Origin: an uncultured Clostridia bacterium
Lineage (GTDB): Bacteria; Bacillota; Clostridia; Oscillospirales; CAG-382
Length of the DNA stretch: 64,000 nt
Reading direction: 5' to 3'
Assembly: GCA_947628695.1 (NCBI GenBank)
Contig: CANRAV010000006.1
Location: forward strand, 1-64,000
The translations under genes were made by a program, and so were the position numbers. The notes under the pieces were generated by a model, which saw only the letters and a list, made by a program, of their open reading frames with translations, was not told where the DNA came from and ran no database searches. Below, one piece after another: positions 51,644 to 61,155 of this stretch. Position 1 is the first letter of the stretch, and every line of letters starts with the position of its first letter.

Positions 51644-52640
51644 TTTTTTCCTCCATCATTGCTGCCGCGGCTTCCTTAAGCCTGCGGACGTATTCGCCTT
51701 TTAGTGTATCCGGCGCCGTTATTTGCATTTGGCGGCCAAATTGAAAAATCCACCCCCAAAAGGGCGGACTTACGCTAACGGGAACGACGCACTGACATTT
51801 ATTGCCGTCAAGCCGGGTTATGTGGGCGTCTTCCCCAAAGCGGTCAAGAACCGCACCGACAAGGTTGTCGTCAAAAACTAATGTTGCATTTACTTCCGGG
51901 CCGGAAAACATCTTAAATGTCCTGCCCGCATAATCGGGAACCGAGTCCCGCTTTTTAACGGCTTCTTCGCTTATCTGCTCGCTCTCAATCTCCGTGCCCT
52001 CCATACGGTCAATGCGGTAAACGCTTGGCCCTTCACGGTCCGGGGATATTGCCGTAAGGTAATAGCGATCCTCTGCAAGCACAAGCGCCACAGGCTCCAC
52101 CGTATAACGGCGCTTGTCGTGACGGTAGACCTTCTCCAACCGATCGTTGAGGTCAAAGTAGAAAAAGGAGACCTTGCGCCGCAGTGAAAGGGCCTCGTTC
52201 AGGGTGTTGACCGTGTAATACACCGCCTCGTTGCTGTACTTGCGGGTGTTGAAGTGCACCGCGTTTTGCTTAAGCATCTGCGCGCGGTTGCTGTCCCCAA
52301 GCGCGGCGATCTTCTCCGTAAGCTCCTCGGTCTTCTTCTCGGTCACAAACCGCGCCGCCTGAACCGCATCCATCAGGATGCGAAGCTCCGGCACGCTGAA
52401 GCTGCGATCCTCCACGTAATAGCCCTTTTGCCGGCTGCAGGTAACGGACATCACCTCGTAGCCCTGTTCGTTAAGCAGGGCAATGTCCTTCGCAAGCGTC
52501 CGCCTGTCGCAGGAGACGCCCTTTCCGTTAAGCCTTGAAATAATGTCTGCCGTACATAACGGGTGCTCCTCGTCGGAGTCGACGCGAAGCATCTCCAAAA
52601 GAAAAAGCAGCTTCATCTTCTGCAGCTTTGATTTTTCCAT
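51600..52640 (-). CDS. WYL-domain transcriptional regulator
   Basis: The product (346 aa) has an N-terminal HTH_11-type winged helix (LLFLLEMLRVDSDEEHPL; SCDRRTLAKDIALLNEQGYEV, to about residue 65), a WYL domain at about 150-215, and a C-terminal WCX region (SPPFWGWIFQFGRQMQIT). The name motif reads YYL (EDRYYLTAIS) in place of WYL. Family members sense ligands such as ssDNA or nucleotides and repress or activate defence and DNA-damage operons (PafBC, BrxR, CapW, DriD). It is the first gene of the operon, so it likely controls itself and the seven genes downstream. Two 16-bp repeats lie over its promoter. Confidence 0.88.
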   Translation of the reverse strand: MEKSKLQKMKLLFLLEMLRVDSDEEHPLCTADIISRLNGKGVSCDRRTLAKDIALLNEQGYEVMSVTCSRQKGYYVEDRSFSVPELRILMDAVQAARFVTEKKTEELTEKIAALGDSNRAQMLKQNAVHFNTRKYSNEAVYYTVNTLNEALSLRRKVSFFYFDLNDRLEKVYRHDKRRYTVEPVALVLAEDRYYLTAISPDREGPSVYRIDRMEGTEIESEQISEEAVKKRDSVPDYAGRTFKMFSGPEVNATLVFDDNLVGAVLDRFGEDAHITRLDGNKCQCVVPVSVSPPFWGWIFQFGRQMQITAPDTLKGEYVRRLKEAAAAMMEEKNERLYNRKRSTGKI

Positions 52641-52709
52641 GCAGAACCCCCTTTTTTAGTTATTTTGCGTTTTTTGTCATTCCGATTTATTCAAATACGC
52701 ATTTGTTAT

Positions 52710-52738
52710 ATTATAGCAAATTTCTCACAATTACGCAA
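52710..52738 (-). promoter_or_regulatory. Promoter of the WYL-MoxR-SbcCD operon
   Basis: On the minus strand TTGCGT (52738-52733) and TATAAT (52715-52710) are 17 bp apart, in the 226-bp gap after ppdK. Confidence 0.75.
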
Positions 52739-52764
52739 CACTAAACTGTCACAATTTCGCGACA
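52725..52764 (-). promoter_or_regulatory. Two direct repeats over the -35, putative WYL operator
   Basis: TGTTGCGTAATTGTGA (minus of 52725-52740) and TGTCGCGAAATTGTGA (minus of 52749-52764) match at 14 of 16 positions with a 24-bp period, about two helical turns. The proximal copy covers the -35 box. Confidence 0.6.
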
Positions 52765-52799
52765 CTTGCGCTGCTTTGGCCGAAAATCGCCAAAATAAA

Positions 52800-52836
52800 A
52801 GCGGAGAGAGCGGAAGCACTTCCTCCGCCCTCTCCG
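52800..52836 (-). terminator. Terminator of ppdK
   Basis: A 13-bp stem with one wobble pair (52824-52836 with 52802-52814) is followed on minus by CTTTTATTTT. Confidence 0.8.
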
Positions 52837-52866
52837 GCACATTAAATTTTGTGTTTTACGCAAATA

Positions 52867-55503
52867 TCAGCTTTCCTGTTCCTTGATGGCTGCCTGTGCG
52901 GCGGCGAGGCGAGCGATAGGCACACGGAAGGGAGAGCAGGAGACGTAGTCAAGCCCGATTTTGTGGCAGAACTCGACAGAGACGGGGTCGCCCCCGTGCT
53001 CGCCGCATATGCCGCAGTGCAGGTCGGGTCTTGTCTGCTTGCCAAGCGTGACAGCCATTTCCATAAGCTTGCCCACGCCGTTTTGGTCAAGCTTTGCGAA
53101 GGGGTCGTTTTCGTAAATCTTCGCCTCGTAGTACGCCGCAAGGAACTTCCCGGCGTCGTCGCGGCTGAAGCCGAAGGTCATCTGCGTAAGGTCGTTGGTG
53201 CCGAAGCAGAAGAACTCCGCCTCCTTGGCTATTTGGTCGGCCGTAAGGCAGGCGCGCGGTATCTCTATCATAGTGCCGACCTTGTAGCTTAGAGACGCAC
53301 CTGCGGCGGCAATTTCCGCTTCCGCCGTTTCAACGACAACGTCCTTGACGTATTTAAGCTCCTTCACCTCGCCGGTAAGCGGTATCATTATCTCCGGCTC
53401 TATGCACCAGTCGGGGTGAAGCTTCTTTACGTTCAGCGCGGCCCGTATAACGGCCGAGGTCTGCATCTTTGCTATTTCCGGGTAGGTCACGGTAAGACGG
53501 CACCCGCGATGCCCCATCATCGGGTTGAACTCGTGCAGGAAGGCTATGATGTTCTTTATGTCTTCAACCGTCTTTCCCTTTGCCTTTGCAAGCGCCTTTA
53601 TGTCCGCCTCTTCGGTAGGCACAAACTCGTGCAGAGGCGGGTCAAGGAAGCGTATGCAGACAGGCGTGCCTTCAAGCGCTTCGTAAAGCTTTTCAAAGTC
53701 GCTTTGCTGGTAGGGAAGTATCTTTGCAAGTGCGCTTTCCCGCTCCTCCGGCGTGTCGGAGCATATCATCTCGCGGAAGGCCGCAATCCTCTCCGGCTCG
53801 AAAAACATGTGCTCGGTTCTGCAAAGGCCTATGCCCTCTGCGCCAAGCTCGCGCGCTTTTTTGGCGTCTGCCGGCGTGTCGGCATTGGTGCGCACCTTAA
53901 GCCTGCGGAACTCGTCCGCCCACTTCATTATCCGTCCGAATTCGCCTGCGATTTCCGCGTCAACGGTGGGGATTATGCCGTCGTATATGTTGCCGGTTGC
54001 GCCGTCTATGGATATCCAGTCGCCCTCGGCAAAGGTCTTCCCTGCAAGGGTAAACCTCTTGTTCTTTTCATCCATCACAATTTCGCCGCAGCCGGAAACG
54101 CAGCAGGTCCCCATGCCGCGGGCAACAACCGCCGCATGCGAGGTCATGCCGCCGCGAACGGTCAAAATCCCCTGCGAAACCTTCATGCCCGTGATGTCCT
54201 CCGGCGAGGTCTCAAGGCGCACAAGTATAACCTTTTCTCCGCTTAAGTGCCAAGCCTCCGCGTCTTCTGCTGTGAACACAACCCTGCCGCAGGCAGCGCC
54301 GGGGGAGGCACCAAGCCCCTTGCCAATGGGCGCAGCCGTTTTGAGAACCTTCGGGTCGAACTGCGGGTGGAGAAGCGTGTCGAGATTTCTCGGGTCGATC
54401 ATGGCAACGGCCTTTTTCCTGTCAATCATCCCTTCGTCCACAAGGTCGCAGGCGATTTTCAAAGCGGCCCTTGCCGTGCGCTTGCCGTTGCGCGTCTGAA
54501 GCATGAACAGCTTGCCGTGTTCTATGGTGAACTCCATGTCCTGCATGTCGCGGTAATGGTTCTCAAGGATCTCGCAAACGCGCGTGAACTCCGCAAACGC
54601 GGCGGGGAACTTACCCGCCATTTCGGCTATAGGCATGGGTGTGCGCACGCCGGCAACAACGTCCTCGCCCTGCGCGTTGGTAAGGAACTCGCCCATAAGC
54701 CCCTTTTCACCGGTCGCCGGGTCGCGCGTGAAGGCAACGCCCGTACCGCAGTCGTCGCCCATGTTGCCGAAGGCCATCATCTGCACGTTTACCGCCGTAC
54801 CCCAGGAGTAGGGGATGTCGTTGTCTCTGCGGTAGACATTTGCGCGCGGGTTGTCCCAGGAGCGGAAAACCGCCTCCACCGCACCCATAAGCTGTTCCTT
54901 CGGGTCGGAAGGGAAGTCCTTGCCTATCTTGCTTTTGTATTCCGCCTTGAACTGCTCCGCCAGGGTTTTAAGGTCGTCGGCAGTGAGCTCTACGTCCTGC
55001 TTTACGCCCTTTTCGGCCTTCATGCGGTCGATAAGCTCTTCAAAATACTTCTTCCCGACCTCCATAACGACGTCGGAATACATCTGTATAAACCTGCGGT
55101 AGCAGTCGTAAGCCCAGCGGGCGTTGCCGGACTGCTTCGCCATAGTTTCCACAACCTCTTCGTTAAGTCCGAGGTTCAAAATGGTGTCCATCATACCGGG
55201 CATGGAGGCACGCGCACCGGAGCGAACCGACACAAGCAGGGGGTTGTCCTTGTCGCCGAACTTCTTGCCGGTGATCTCCTCCAGCTTGTCGATGTATTTC
55301 ATTATCTCAGCCTGTATTTCCGCGTTTACCTTCCTGCCGTCTTCATAGTACTTGGTGCAGGCCTCGGTCGTCACGGTAAAGCCCTGCGGTACAGGAAGGC
55401 CTATCCTCGTCATCTCCGCAAGGTTTGCGCCCTTACCGCCCAAAAGCTCGCGCATTTTTCCGTTTCCTTCGCTGAACAGGTAAACATACTTCATTGCTGC
55501 CAT
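52867..55503 (-). CDS. ppdK: Pyruvate, phosphate dikinase
   Basis: The product (878 aa) has an N-terminal ATP-grasp domain (GKGANLAEMTRIGLPVPQGFTV), the phosphohistidine domain with GGMTSHAAVVARGMGTCCVSG (His near residue 455; adjacent Thr is the regulated site in plants), and the C-terminal PEP/pyruvate TIM barrel (GLCRTEHMFF; CGICGEHGGDP). It interconverts PEP and pyruvate using PPi/AMP or ATP/Pi, often as glycolytic enzyme in anaerobes. AAGGAGGAG precedes the ATG. Single gene. Confidence 0.97.
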   Translation of the reverse strand: MAAMKYVYLFSEGNGKMRELLGGKGANLAEMTRIGLPVPQGFTVTTEACTKYYEDGRKVNAEIQAEIMKYIDKLEEITGKKFGDKDNPLLVSVRSGARASMPGMMDTILNLGLNEEVVETMAKQSGNARWAYDCYRRFIQMYSDVVMEVGKKYFEELIDRMKAEKGVKQDVELTADDLKTLAEQFKAEYKSKIGKDFPSDPKEQLMGAVEAVFRSWDNPRANVYRRDNDIPYSWGTAVNVQMMAFGNMGDDCGTGVAFTRDPATGEKGLMGEFLTNAQGEDVVAGVRTPMPIAEMAGKFPAAFAEFTRVCEILENHYRDMQDMEFTIEHGKLFMLQTRNGKRTARAALKIACDLVDEGMIDRKKAVAMIDPRNLDTLLHPQFDPKVLKTAAPIGKGLGASPGAACGRVVFTAEDAEAWHLSGEKVILVRLETSPEDITGMKVSQGILTVRGGMTSHAAVVARGMGTCCVSGCGEIVMDEKNKRFTLAGKTFAEGDWISIDGATGNIYDGIIPTVDAEIAGEFGRIMKWADEFRRLKVRTNADTPADAKKARELGAEGIGLCRTEHMFFEPERIAAFREMICSDTPEERESALAKILPYQQSDFEKLYEALEGTPVCIRFLDPPLHEFVPTEEADIKALAKAKGKTVEDIKNIIAFLHEFNPMMGHRGCRLTVTYPEIAKMQTSAVIRAALNVKKLHPDWCIEPEIMIPLTGEVKELKYVKDVVVETAEAEIAAAGASLSYKVGTMIEIPRACLTADQIAKEAEFFCFGTNDLTQMTFGFSRDDAGKFLAAYYEAKIYENDPFAKLDQNGVGKLMEMAVTLGKQTRPDLHCGICGEHGGDPVSVEFCHKIGLDYVSCSPFRVPIARLAAAQAAIKEQES

Positions 55504-55551
55504 CTTACTCCTCCTTTAAAACTCTTCCTGTTATCTATATATTGTCCGATT

Positions 55552-55580
55552 ATTATAACATACAATAATTCAAAAAGCAA
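55552..55580 (-). promoter_or_regulatory. Promoter of ppdK
   Basis: On the minus strand TTGCTT (55580-55575) and TATAAT (55557-55552) are 17 bp apart. Confidence 0.65.
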
Positions 55581-55666
55581 AAGAATTTTTAAAAATGTGC
55601 CTGTTATTTTCCATAAAATTATTCCCGCATTTTTGCGCATTTTAAACAAAGCATGCAAATAGAAGG

Positions 55667-55695
55667 TTGACAAAAGCGGAAAGCGGGTATATATT
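55667..55695 (+). promoter_or_regulatory. Promoter of pth-mfd
   Basis: TTGACA (55667-55672) and TATATT (55690-55695) are 17 bp apart. The start would be near 55702, which excludes the ATG at 55700 as the pth start. Confidence 0.8.
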
Positions 55696-55726
55696 ATTTA
55701 TGTTAATACACTGGGAGGTTTTGGGC

Positions 55727-56335
55727 TTGAACGTTTTTTCGGCTTTCAAAAAGAGCAGCATTGATTTTATAGTTGTCGGGCTTGGCAACCCCGGCGCAAG
55801 GTACGAAAAGACAAGGCACAACGTGGGCTTTGCCGCCTTGGATTACATATGCGGGAAGCTTGGCTGTGTGCCGAGAAGGCTTAAATTTTCGGCACTGTAC
55901 GAAAAGTGCTCGGTAGACGGCAAAAACGTGCTTTTTATGAAGCCGCAGACCTATATGAACAACAGCGGGGAAGCTGTCGGTGCAGCCGCAGCTTTTTACA
56001 AGGTGCCGCCTGAGAGGGTGATAGTCATAGCAGACGACGTTTCCTTGCCCTGCGGTGCTTTGAGGGTGCGCAAGAAGGGAAGTGCAGGCGGCCACAACGG
56101 GCTTAAGTCGATAAACAGTCACCTTAAAAGCGAGGAGTACCCGCGTATTAAAATAGGCGTTGGGGAAAAGCCGACACCGGAATACGACCTTGCGGACTGG
56201 GTTCTTTCCGCCCCGTCGGACGCGGATGCAAAGTGCATCTCTTCGCGGTTTGACGACGCTTTTAAGGCGGTAAAGCTTATAGTCGGCGGGGACATGGAAC
56301 GGGCGATGAACGAGTGCAACAGGACGGCTGTATGA
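55727..56335 (+). CDS. pth: Peptidyl-tRNA hydrolase
   Basis: The product (202 aa) has VVGLGNPGARYEKTRHNVGF with the catalytic His, the MKPQTYMNNSG block and IADDVSLPCGALRVRKKGSAGGHNGL. It frees tRNA from dropped peptidyl-tRNA. The start is TTG at 55727, placed 8 nt after GGGAGG (55713-55718); this adds about 10 residues (NVFSAFKKSS) before the usual start. It overlaps mfd by ATGA, the common pth-mfd pair in Firmicutes. Confidence 0.96.
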   Translation: MNVFSAFKKSSIDFIVVGLGNPGARYEKTRHNVGFAALDYICGKLGCVPRRLKFSALYEKCSVDGKNVLFMKPQTYMNNSGEAVGAAAAFYKVPPERVIVIADDVSLPCGALRVRKKGSAGGHNGLKSINSHLKSEEYPRIKIGVGEKPTPEYDLADWVLSAPSDADAKCISSRFDDAFKAVKLIVGGDMERAMNECNRTAV

Positions 56336-59300
56336 ACGTAATTTTAGACTATGTGTGCAGGGATAAGGAGTTTTCCGCCTGCCTTGAAGGCCTGGAGTCG
56401 GGCGCATTCCCCGCGCTTATAAACGGCGTGTGCGACAGCGCCGTTCCGGCTTTTTCGGCGGCTGTATGCCGGCGCCTTTCAAAGAAGGCGCTTTTTGTCG
56501 TTCCCAACGAAAAAAGCGCGGGGCTTCTTAAGGACAGGCTTGAAGCATATATGGACAGGGTTCTTGTGTTCCCGGCGCGAAGCATAATGTTCGACACCGT
56601 CGAGACGGCCTCCCGCGAGTGGGAGCAAAGCCGCGTTGCGGTGCTGAACCGCCTTATAGAAGGTGACTGGGATGCACTTATCTGTGTTCCGGATGCGGCC
56701 ATGCAGCTTACGCTTACGCCGGAGACGCTTATCGACTACAGCTTTACCTTAAAGCTTGGCGAGAATTACGACGTAAAGCAAATATGCGAAAAGCTTTCGG
56801 CCATGGGATATTCGCGCTCGGAGTTTGTGGAGGGAAGCGGTCAGTTTTCCGTCAGGGGCGGAATACTTGACATATACCCTTCGGGCGCGGAGCAGCCGGT
56901 GAGAATCGACTTTTTCGGCGACGAGGTCGACAAAATAGGGCATTTTGACGTCCTCTCTCAAAGATGTACCGACAGCGTAAAGGAAATTTCCGTGCTTCCC
57001 GCAGCTGAGAACGTGTACGACGGCGCGGCCGCACGCAGGGTACTTGGCTTTATAAACGAAAAGCTTTCCTCTGCAAAGGGCACGGACGCACAGGCCGTAA
57101 GCACGCTTCTTAAAGAGCGCGAGGCGATAGAAGGCACCGGTGACGTCATCTGCCCGGACAAATACCGCTCTCTTCTGTTTGAAAAAAGCGCTTCCGTGCT
57201 TGACTATATACCCGACGCCTTAGTCATAGTGACGGACAGCAGGCAGGTGTCCGAGCGCGCAAGGGCTTACTATTGGGAGATAAGCACCCAAACCGAAAGG
57301 CTTGTAGACAGAGGGCTTACGGATTTTGACACTGCGCGCTGCTGCCTTACCGACAACGAGTTTAAAATATCGTTCGGAAGAAAAAGCGTCGTGTTTGACG
57401 CCTTCCTTTCAAGCGGCGACACCGGGAGATACAAAAGCTACGCCAACATCGCCACAAAGCAAAGCAGTGCAGCCGGAATAAGCCTTCCCGTTCTGATTGA
57501 CGACTTGGAGGCACTTACGGCTGCAGAGCAGTGCGTTTTGTACATCGCGGCAAACAGCGCCTCTGCAGCAAACACGCTTTCCGTTTTAGAGGACAAGGGC
57601 ATCAAGTGCTTCCGCTTTGACGGGAGCCTCGTCAAAGGCAGCGTTGCCGTGACCGTACCGCTAAGGGGGATAATAGGCGGCTTCGAGCTGCCGTCCGTCT
57701 CCCTTTCCGTCATCGCGGAGGAGGCAGCGGCACCGAAGAAAATAAGCCGCAGGAAAATAAACGCAGAGTATCGTGGCGAGAGGATAACTTCCTACGCCGA
57801 CCTTTCCGTCGGCGACTATGTGGTGCACATAAACCACGGCGTCGGCGTGTTCTGCGGGCTGCAGAACATGGTGTCGGACGGGGTTGCAAAGGACTTTATA
57901 AAGATTTCTTACGCAGGCGGTGATACGCTTTACGTACCCGCTTCAAGGCTTGACACCGTAAGCAAGTACGTCGGCAACACCGAAAAAATAAAGCTCAACC
58001 GCCTTGGCGGGACGGAGTGGTACAGGGCTAAGCAAAAGGCAAAAAATGCAGCCAAGGACATCGCGAAGGAGCTTTTAAAGCTTTACGGAGAAAGGCAGCG
58101 CGGCATTGCCGAGCCCTGCGCGCCCGACGACGAGCTGCAGGAGGAGTTCGAATCCATGTTCGAGTACCCCGAGACAGAGGGGCAGCTTATCGCCGCAAAG
58201 GAGATAAAAAGCGACATGGAAAAAAGCATCCCCATGGAGCGGCTTCTTTGCGGGGACGTGGGCTTCGGCAAGACCGAGGTCGCACTGCGTGCGGCGTTTA
58301 AGGCGGTAAATTCCGGCAAGCAGGCGGCGGTTTTGGTGCCGACCACCATACTTGCCTGGCAGCATTTTCAGACGATGAAGCACCGCTTCCGCGGCTTCCC
58401 TATAGAGGTGGGCATGCTTTCCAGCTTCAACGACAAAAAGCTGAACGAGGAAAACATAAGCAAGCTTAAGTCCGGCAGGCTCGACATTGTCGTCGGCACC
58501 CACAGGCTTCTGCAGAAGGACGTGGGCTTTAAGGATCTGGGGCTTCTCATTGTCGACGAGGAGCAGCGCTTCGGCGTAACCCACAAGGAAAGGCTTAAAA
58601 CCCTTGCAAAAAGCGTGCACACGCTTACGCTTTCCGCAACTCCGATACCGAGGACGCTTAATATGGCACTAAGCGGCATAAGGGACATGTCCGTGCTGGA
58701 GGACGCCCCTACCGACAGGCTGCCCGTCCAAAGCTATGTGCTTGAATACGACAGCGAGATACTGTACAACGCCATAGAGAGGGAGCTGCGTCGCGGCGGG
58801 CAGGTGTTTTACCTTCACAACAATATCGAACAGCTCTATCCGATAGCAGAGGCACTTTCCCGCCGATTCCCGGACAGCACCGTTTCCGTCGGTCACGGCA
58901 AGATGGAAAAGGACAAGCTTTCCGAGGTGTGGGAATCCATGGTCAAGGGTGAAACCGACATACTTGTCTGCACCACGATAATCGAAACCGGCATAGACGT
59001 GCCGAACGCCAACACCCTTATCATAGAGGACGCCGACAAGATGGGGCTATCGCAGCTTCACCAGATACGCGGCCGCGTCGGGCGCTCCTCCAGAAGGGCC
59101 TACGCCTACTTCACCTACAGGCGCGGCAAGGTACTGCAGGAGGTCGCGGTAAAGCGCCTTCAGGCGATAAAGGAATACACGGAGTTTGGCAGCGGCTTCA
59201 AGATAGCCATGCGCGACCTTGAGATACGCGGTGCAGGCAACCTTCTCGGCGCAGAGCAGCACGGCCACATAGAAAGCGTGGGCTACGACCTGTATATAAA

Positions 59301-59802
59301 GCTGCTGCAGGAGGCGGTAAACGAGGAAAAGGGCGTTCCCACACCGCAAACCGAGGACTGTACGGTCGATATAAAAGTCAACGCGTTTATAGCAGAGGAA
59401 TATATATCCTCTCCTGCGGTGAGAATAGACATATACAAAAAAATAGCCTTTGCTTCCGGAGAGGACGAGAAGGCCGACCTTTTGGACGAGCTGACTGACA
59501 GATTCGGCGATGTTCCCGCAGAGGTTACAAACCTCATCGAAATTTCCCTTGCAAGGCATAAAGCGGCATCCCTCGGGTTTACCTCCATCGAGCAGAAGGA
59601 AGGGCTTGTGTCGTTCTACTGCCCAAGGCCCGACATGCGCGCCTGCACCGCTTTAAGCGCTTCTGCGGACTTTCGCGGCAGGATAATGGTCTCTGCCGGT
59701 TCGCGTCCTCACATATCCTGCAGGCTTCGCGGCGGCTCCGGCGTGCTGCCCACGGTAACGCATCTTCTGGATATGTACGGTAATTTCTGCGAAAAGGTGT
59801 AG
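56332..59802 (+). CDS. mfd: Transcription-repair coupling factor Mfd
   Basis: The product (1156 aa) has an N-terminal UvrB-like region, the RNA-polymerase interaction domain (LSVGDYVVHINHGVGVFCGL), the RecG-like translocase with Walker A LLCGDVGFGKTEVALRAAF and Walker B LLIVDEEQRFGV, and the C-terminal TRCF domain. It pushes stalled RNA polymerase off lesions and recruits UvrA. The ATG at 56332 overlaps the pth stop by 4 nt. Length is normal. Confidence 0.97.
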   Translation: MNVILDYVCRDKEFSACLEGLESGAFPALINGVCDSAVPAFSAAVCRRLSKKALFVVPNEKSAGLLKDRLEAYMDRVLVFPARSIMFDTVETASREWEQSRVAVLNRLIEGDWDALICVPDAAMQLTLTPETLIDYSFTLKLGENYDVKQICEKLSAMGYSRSEFVEGSGQFSVRGGILDIYPSGAEQPVRIDFFGDEVDKIGHFDVLSQRCTDSVKEISVLPAAENVYDGAAARRVLGFINEKLSSAKGTDAQAVSTLLKEREAIEGTGDVICPDKYRSLLFEKSASVLDYIPDALVIVTDSRQVSERARAYYWEISTQTERLVDRGLTDFDTARCCLTDNEFKISFGRKSVVFDAFLSSGDTGRYKSYANIATKQSSAAGISLPVLIDDLEALTAAEQCVLYIAANSASAANTLSVLEDKGIKCFRFDGSLVKGSVAVTVPLRGIIGGFELPSVSLSVIAEEAAAPKKISRRKINAEYRGERITSYADLSVGDYVVHINHGVGVFCGLQNMVSDGVAKDFIKISYAGGDTLYVPASRLDTVSKYVGNTEKIKLNRLGGTEWYRAKQKAKNAAKDIAKELLKLYGERQRGIAEPCAPDDELQEEFESMFEYPETEGQLIAAKEIKSDMEKSIPMERLLCGDVGFGKTEVALRAAFKAVNSGKQAAVLVPTTILAWQHFQTMKHRFRGFPIEVGMLSSFNDKKLNEENISKLKSGRLDIVVGTHRLLQKDVGFKDLGLLIVDEEQRFGVTHKERLKTLAKSVHTLTLSATPIPRTLNMALSGIRDMSVLEDAPTDRLPVQSYVLEYDSEILYNAIERELRRGGQVFYLHNNIEQLYPIAEALSRRFPDSTVSVGHGKMEKDKLSEVWESMVKGETDILVCTTIIETGIDVPNANTLIIEDADKMGLSQLHQIRGRVGRSSRRAYAYFTYRRGKVLQEVAVKRLQAIKEYTEFGSGFKIAMRDLEIRGAGNLLGAEQHGHIESVGYDLYIKLLQEAVNEEKGVPTPQTEDCTVDIKVNAFIAEEYISSPAVRIDIYKKIAFASGEDEKADLLDELTDRFGDVPAEVTNLIEISLARHKAASLGFTSIEQKEGLVSFYCPRPDMRACTALSASADFRGRIMVSAGSRPHISCRLRGGSGVLPTVTHLLDMYGNFCEKV

Positions 59803-59828
59803 ACAAATCGCTTTTTATATTGTATAAT
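59800..59828 (+). promoter_or_regulatory. Promoter within the mfd stop region
   Basis: TAGACA (59800-59805), beginning in the mfd stop codon, and TATAAT (59823-59828) are 17 bp apart, upstream of the lipoprotein pair. Confidence 0.7.
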
Positions 59829-59851
59829 TGCACTTAGGACGGTGAATTTGT

Positions 59852-61144
59852 ATGTTTAAAAGAATCGCTGCGGCGGCTCTTTCCCTCGGCTTCGCACTTT
59901 CTGCGCTTGCCTCCTGCTCTGCCGACAAAGGCGACAAGGTCATGGAGGTAGGGGACTTGTCTTTGGAAAGTGTGGATATTTCCGCCGAAGACGGGGCAAG
60001 GGTGTTTACACTCGGCGACAATTATATAAGCGAGGCTTTGTACGACTATCTCTATGTTTACTTTAAAGAGGCCGTGCTTGCTCAGGCTGCTTATTACAAG
60101 GCTTACGGCACTTCCATGACTGTAGACCCCAATATAGAGGTTGCCGATACGGAGGAGTTTTGGAACGCAGAGGTTGACGACCCCGGTAACGAAGAAATAT
60201 CCGTTATGAAGGATTACGTTTGTAAAAACACCTACAACGTCGCAAAGGATATGCTTGCCACCGAAAAGGCCGCCTCCGACTACGGCTTTGTATATCCCGA
60301 CGGTTACGGCGAAAATCTTGAAGCCGCAATATATGAGGATGTCGCAGCTAACGGCACCGAATACCTGGAGGACGTAAGCGAGATAGCGGACGACAGCGGC
60401 ACGGTTTTCCCCTGGGTAAAGGCAAGGCGGCGCGTGTACCTTGCCGGCAGGGGCATTACCGAAGAGGACTGGGAGAGGGTTTTCTACCTGTATCACACCG
60501 TGTTTGCGGAGAATATAACCGATCATCTCGCTTCTATAGGCGTTATAAAGGCCGCACCGGACGAGGAAATAGAGAAGGAAGCGCGCGAATATCTTGAGTC
60601 GCAAATTGAAAGCTTTCTGAATGACAACGCCAAGGTCGATATATTGTACTATCAGTTTAAGGACGCCTCGGAAAGTTCGGAAAGCGCAGACAGCTCGGAT
60701 ACGTCGGACGACGTGTCGTCTGAAGACGCCTCTCCGGAGGAGTACAACAGGCGCCTTGAAGAAAGCTGCGGCGAGCTTGTCGAAAAGCTTAAGGACGACC
60801 CCGATGCCTTTAAGGAGGCAAGCGAGGACGCGGACGCTGCCGACGAGGACGCCATTGTCACCAAGGAAAGCCTTGAAGAGGTTCTCGGCAAGGGCGCTTC
60901 CGGTTACAAGTCCGGAGACGTAAAGCTTTTTAAGGTTGACGGCGGTATATACGTCATAACTTACAAAGAGCTTAAGGAAGAGGACTTCGGCAGGACGGCG
61001 GTTCCCACGGAGGAAGAGCTTAAGCAGTACAGAGAGCAAAGCCTGAGCAAGGCCTTGAACGAGCTTCTTATGAAGTACTACGACGTCGTTGCGGTCGACG
61101 AAAAGGTTATAGAGAAGTACGACAGACCCTGGGAGATAAAATAA
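59852..61144 (+). CDS. Foldase-like lipoprotein with a Ser/Asp insertion
   Basis: The product (430 aa) has a lipobox (LASCS, Cys near residue 22) and the helical layout of SurA/PrsA-type chaperones. The C-terminal half looks like a parvulin that has lost its signature: DILYYQFKDA starts a strand, then an insertion of about 25 Ser/Asp/Glu residues, then GDVKLFKVDGGIYVITYKE as the last strand. Catalytic activity is doubtful. It precedes a clearer PPIase-like lipoprotein by 11 nt; the two may assist secreted proteins together. Confidence 0.65.
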   Translation: MFKRIAAAALSLGFALSALASCSADKGDKVMEVGDLSLESVDISAEDGARVFTLGDNYISEALYDYLYVYFKEAVLAQAAYYKAYGTSMTVDPNIEVADTEEFWNAEVDDPGNEEISVMKDYVCKNTYNVAKDMLATEKAASDYGFVYPDGYGENLEAAIYEDVAANGTEYLEDVSEIADDSGTVFPWVKARRRVYLAGRGITEEDWERVFYLYHTVFAENITDHLASIGVIKAAPDEEIEKEAREYLESQIESFLNDNAKVDILYYQFKDASESSESADSSDTSDDVSSEDASPEEYNRRLEESCGELVEKLKDDPDAFKEASEDADAADEDAIVTKESLEEVLGKGASGYKSGDVKLFKVDGGIYVITYKELKEEDFGRTAVPTEEELKQYREQSLSKALNELLMKYYDVVAVDEKVIEKYDRPWEIK

Positions 61145-61155
61145 GGCGGAGAGAC

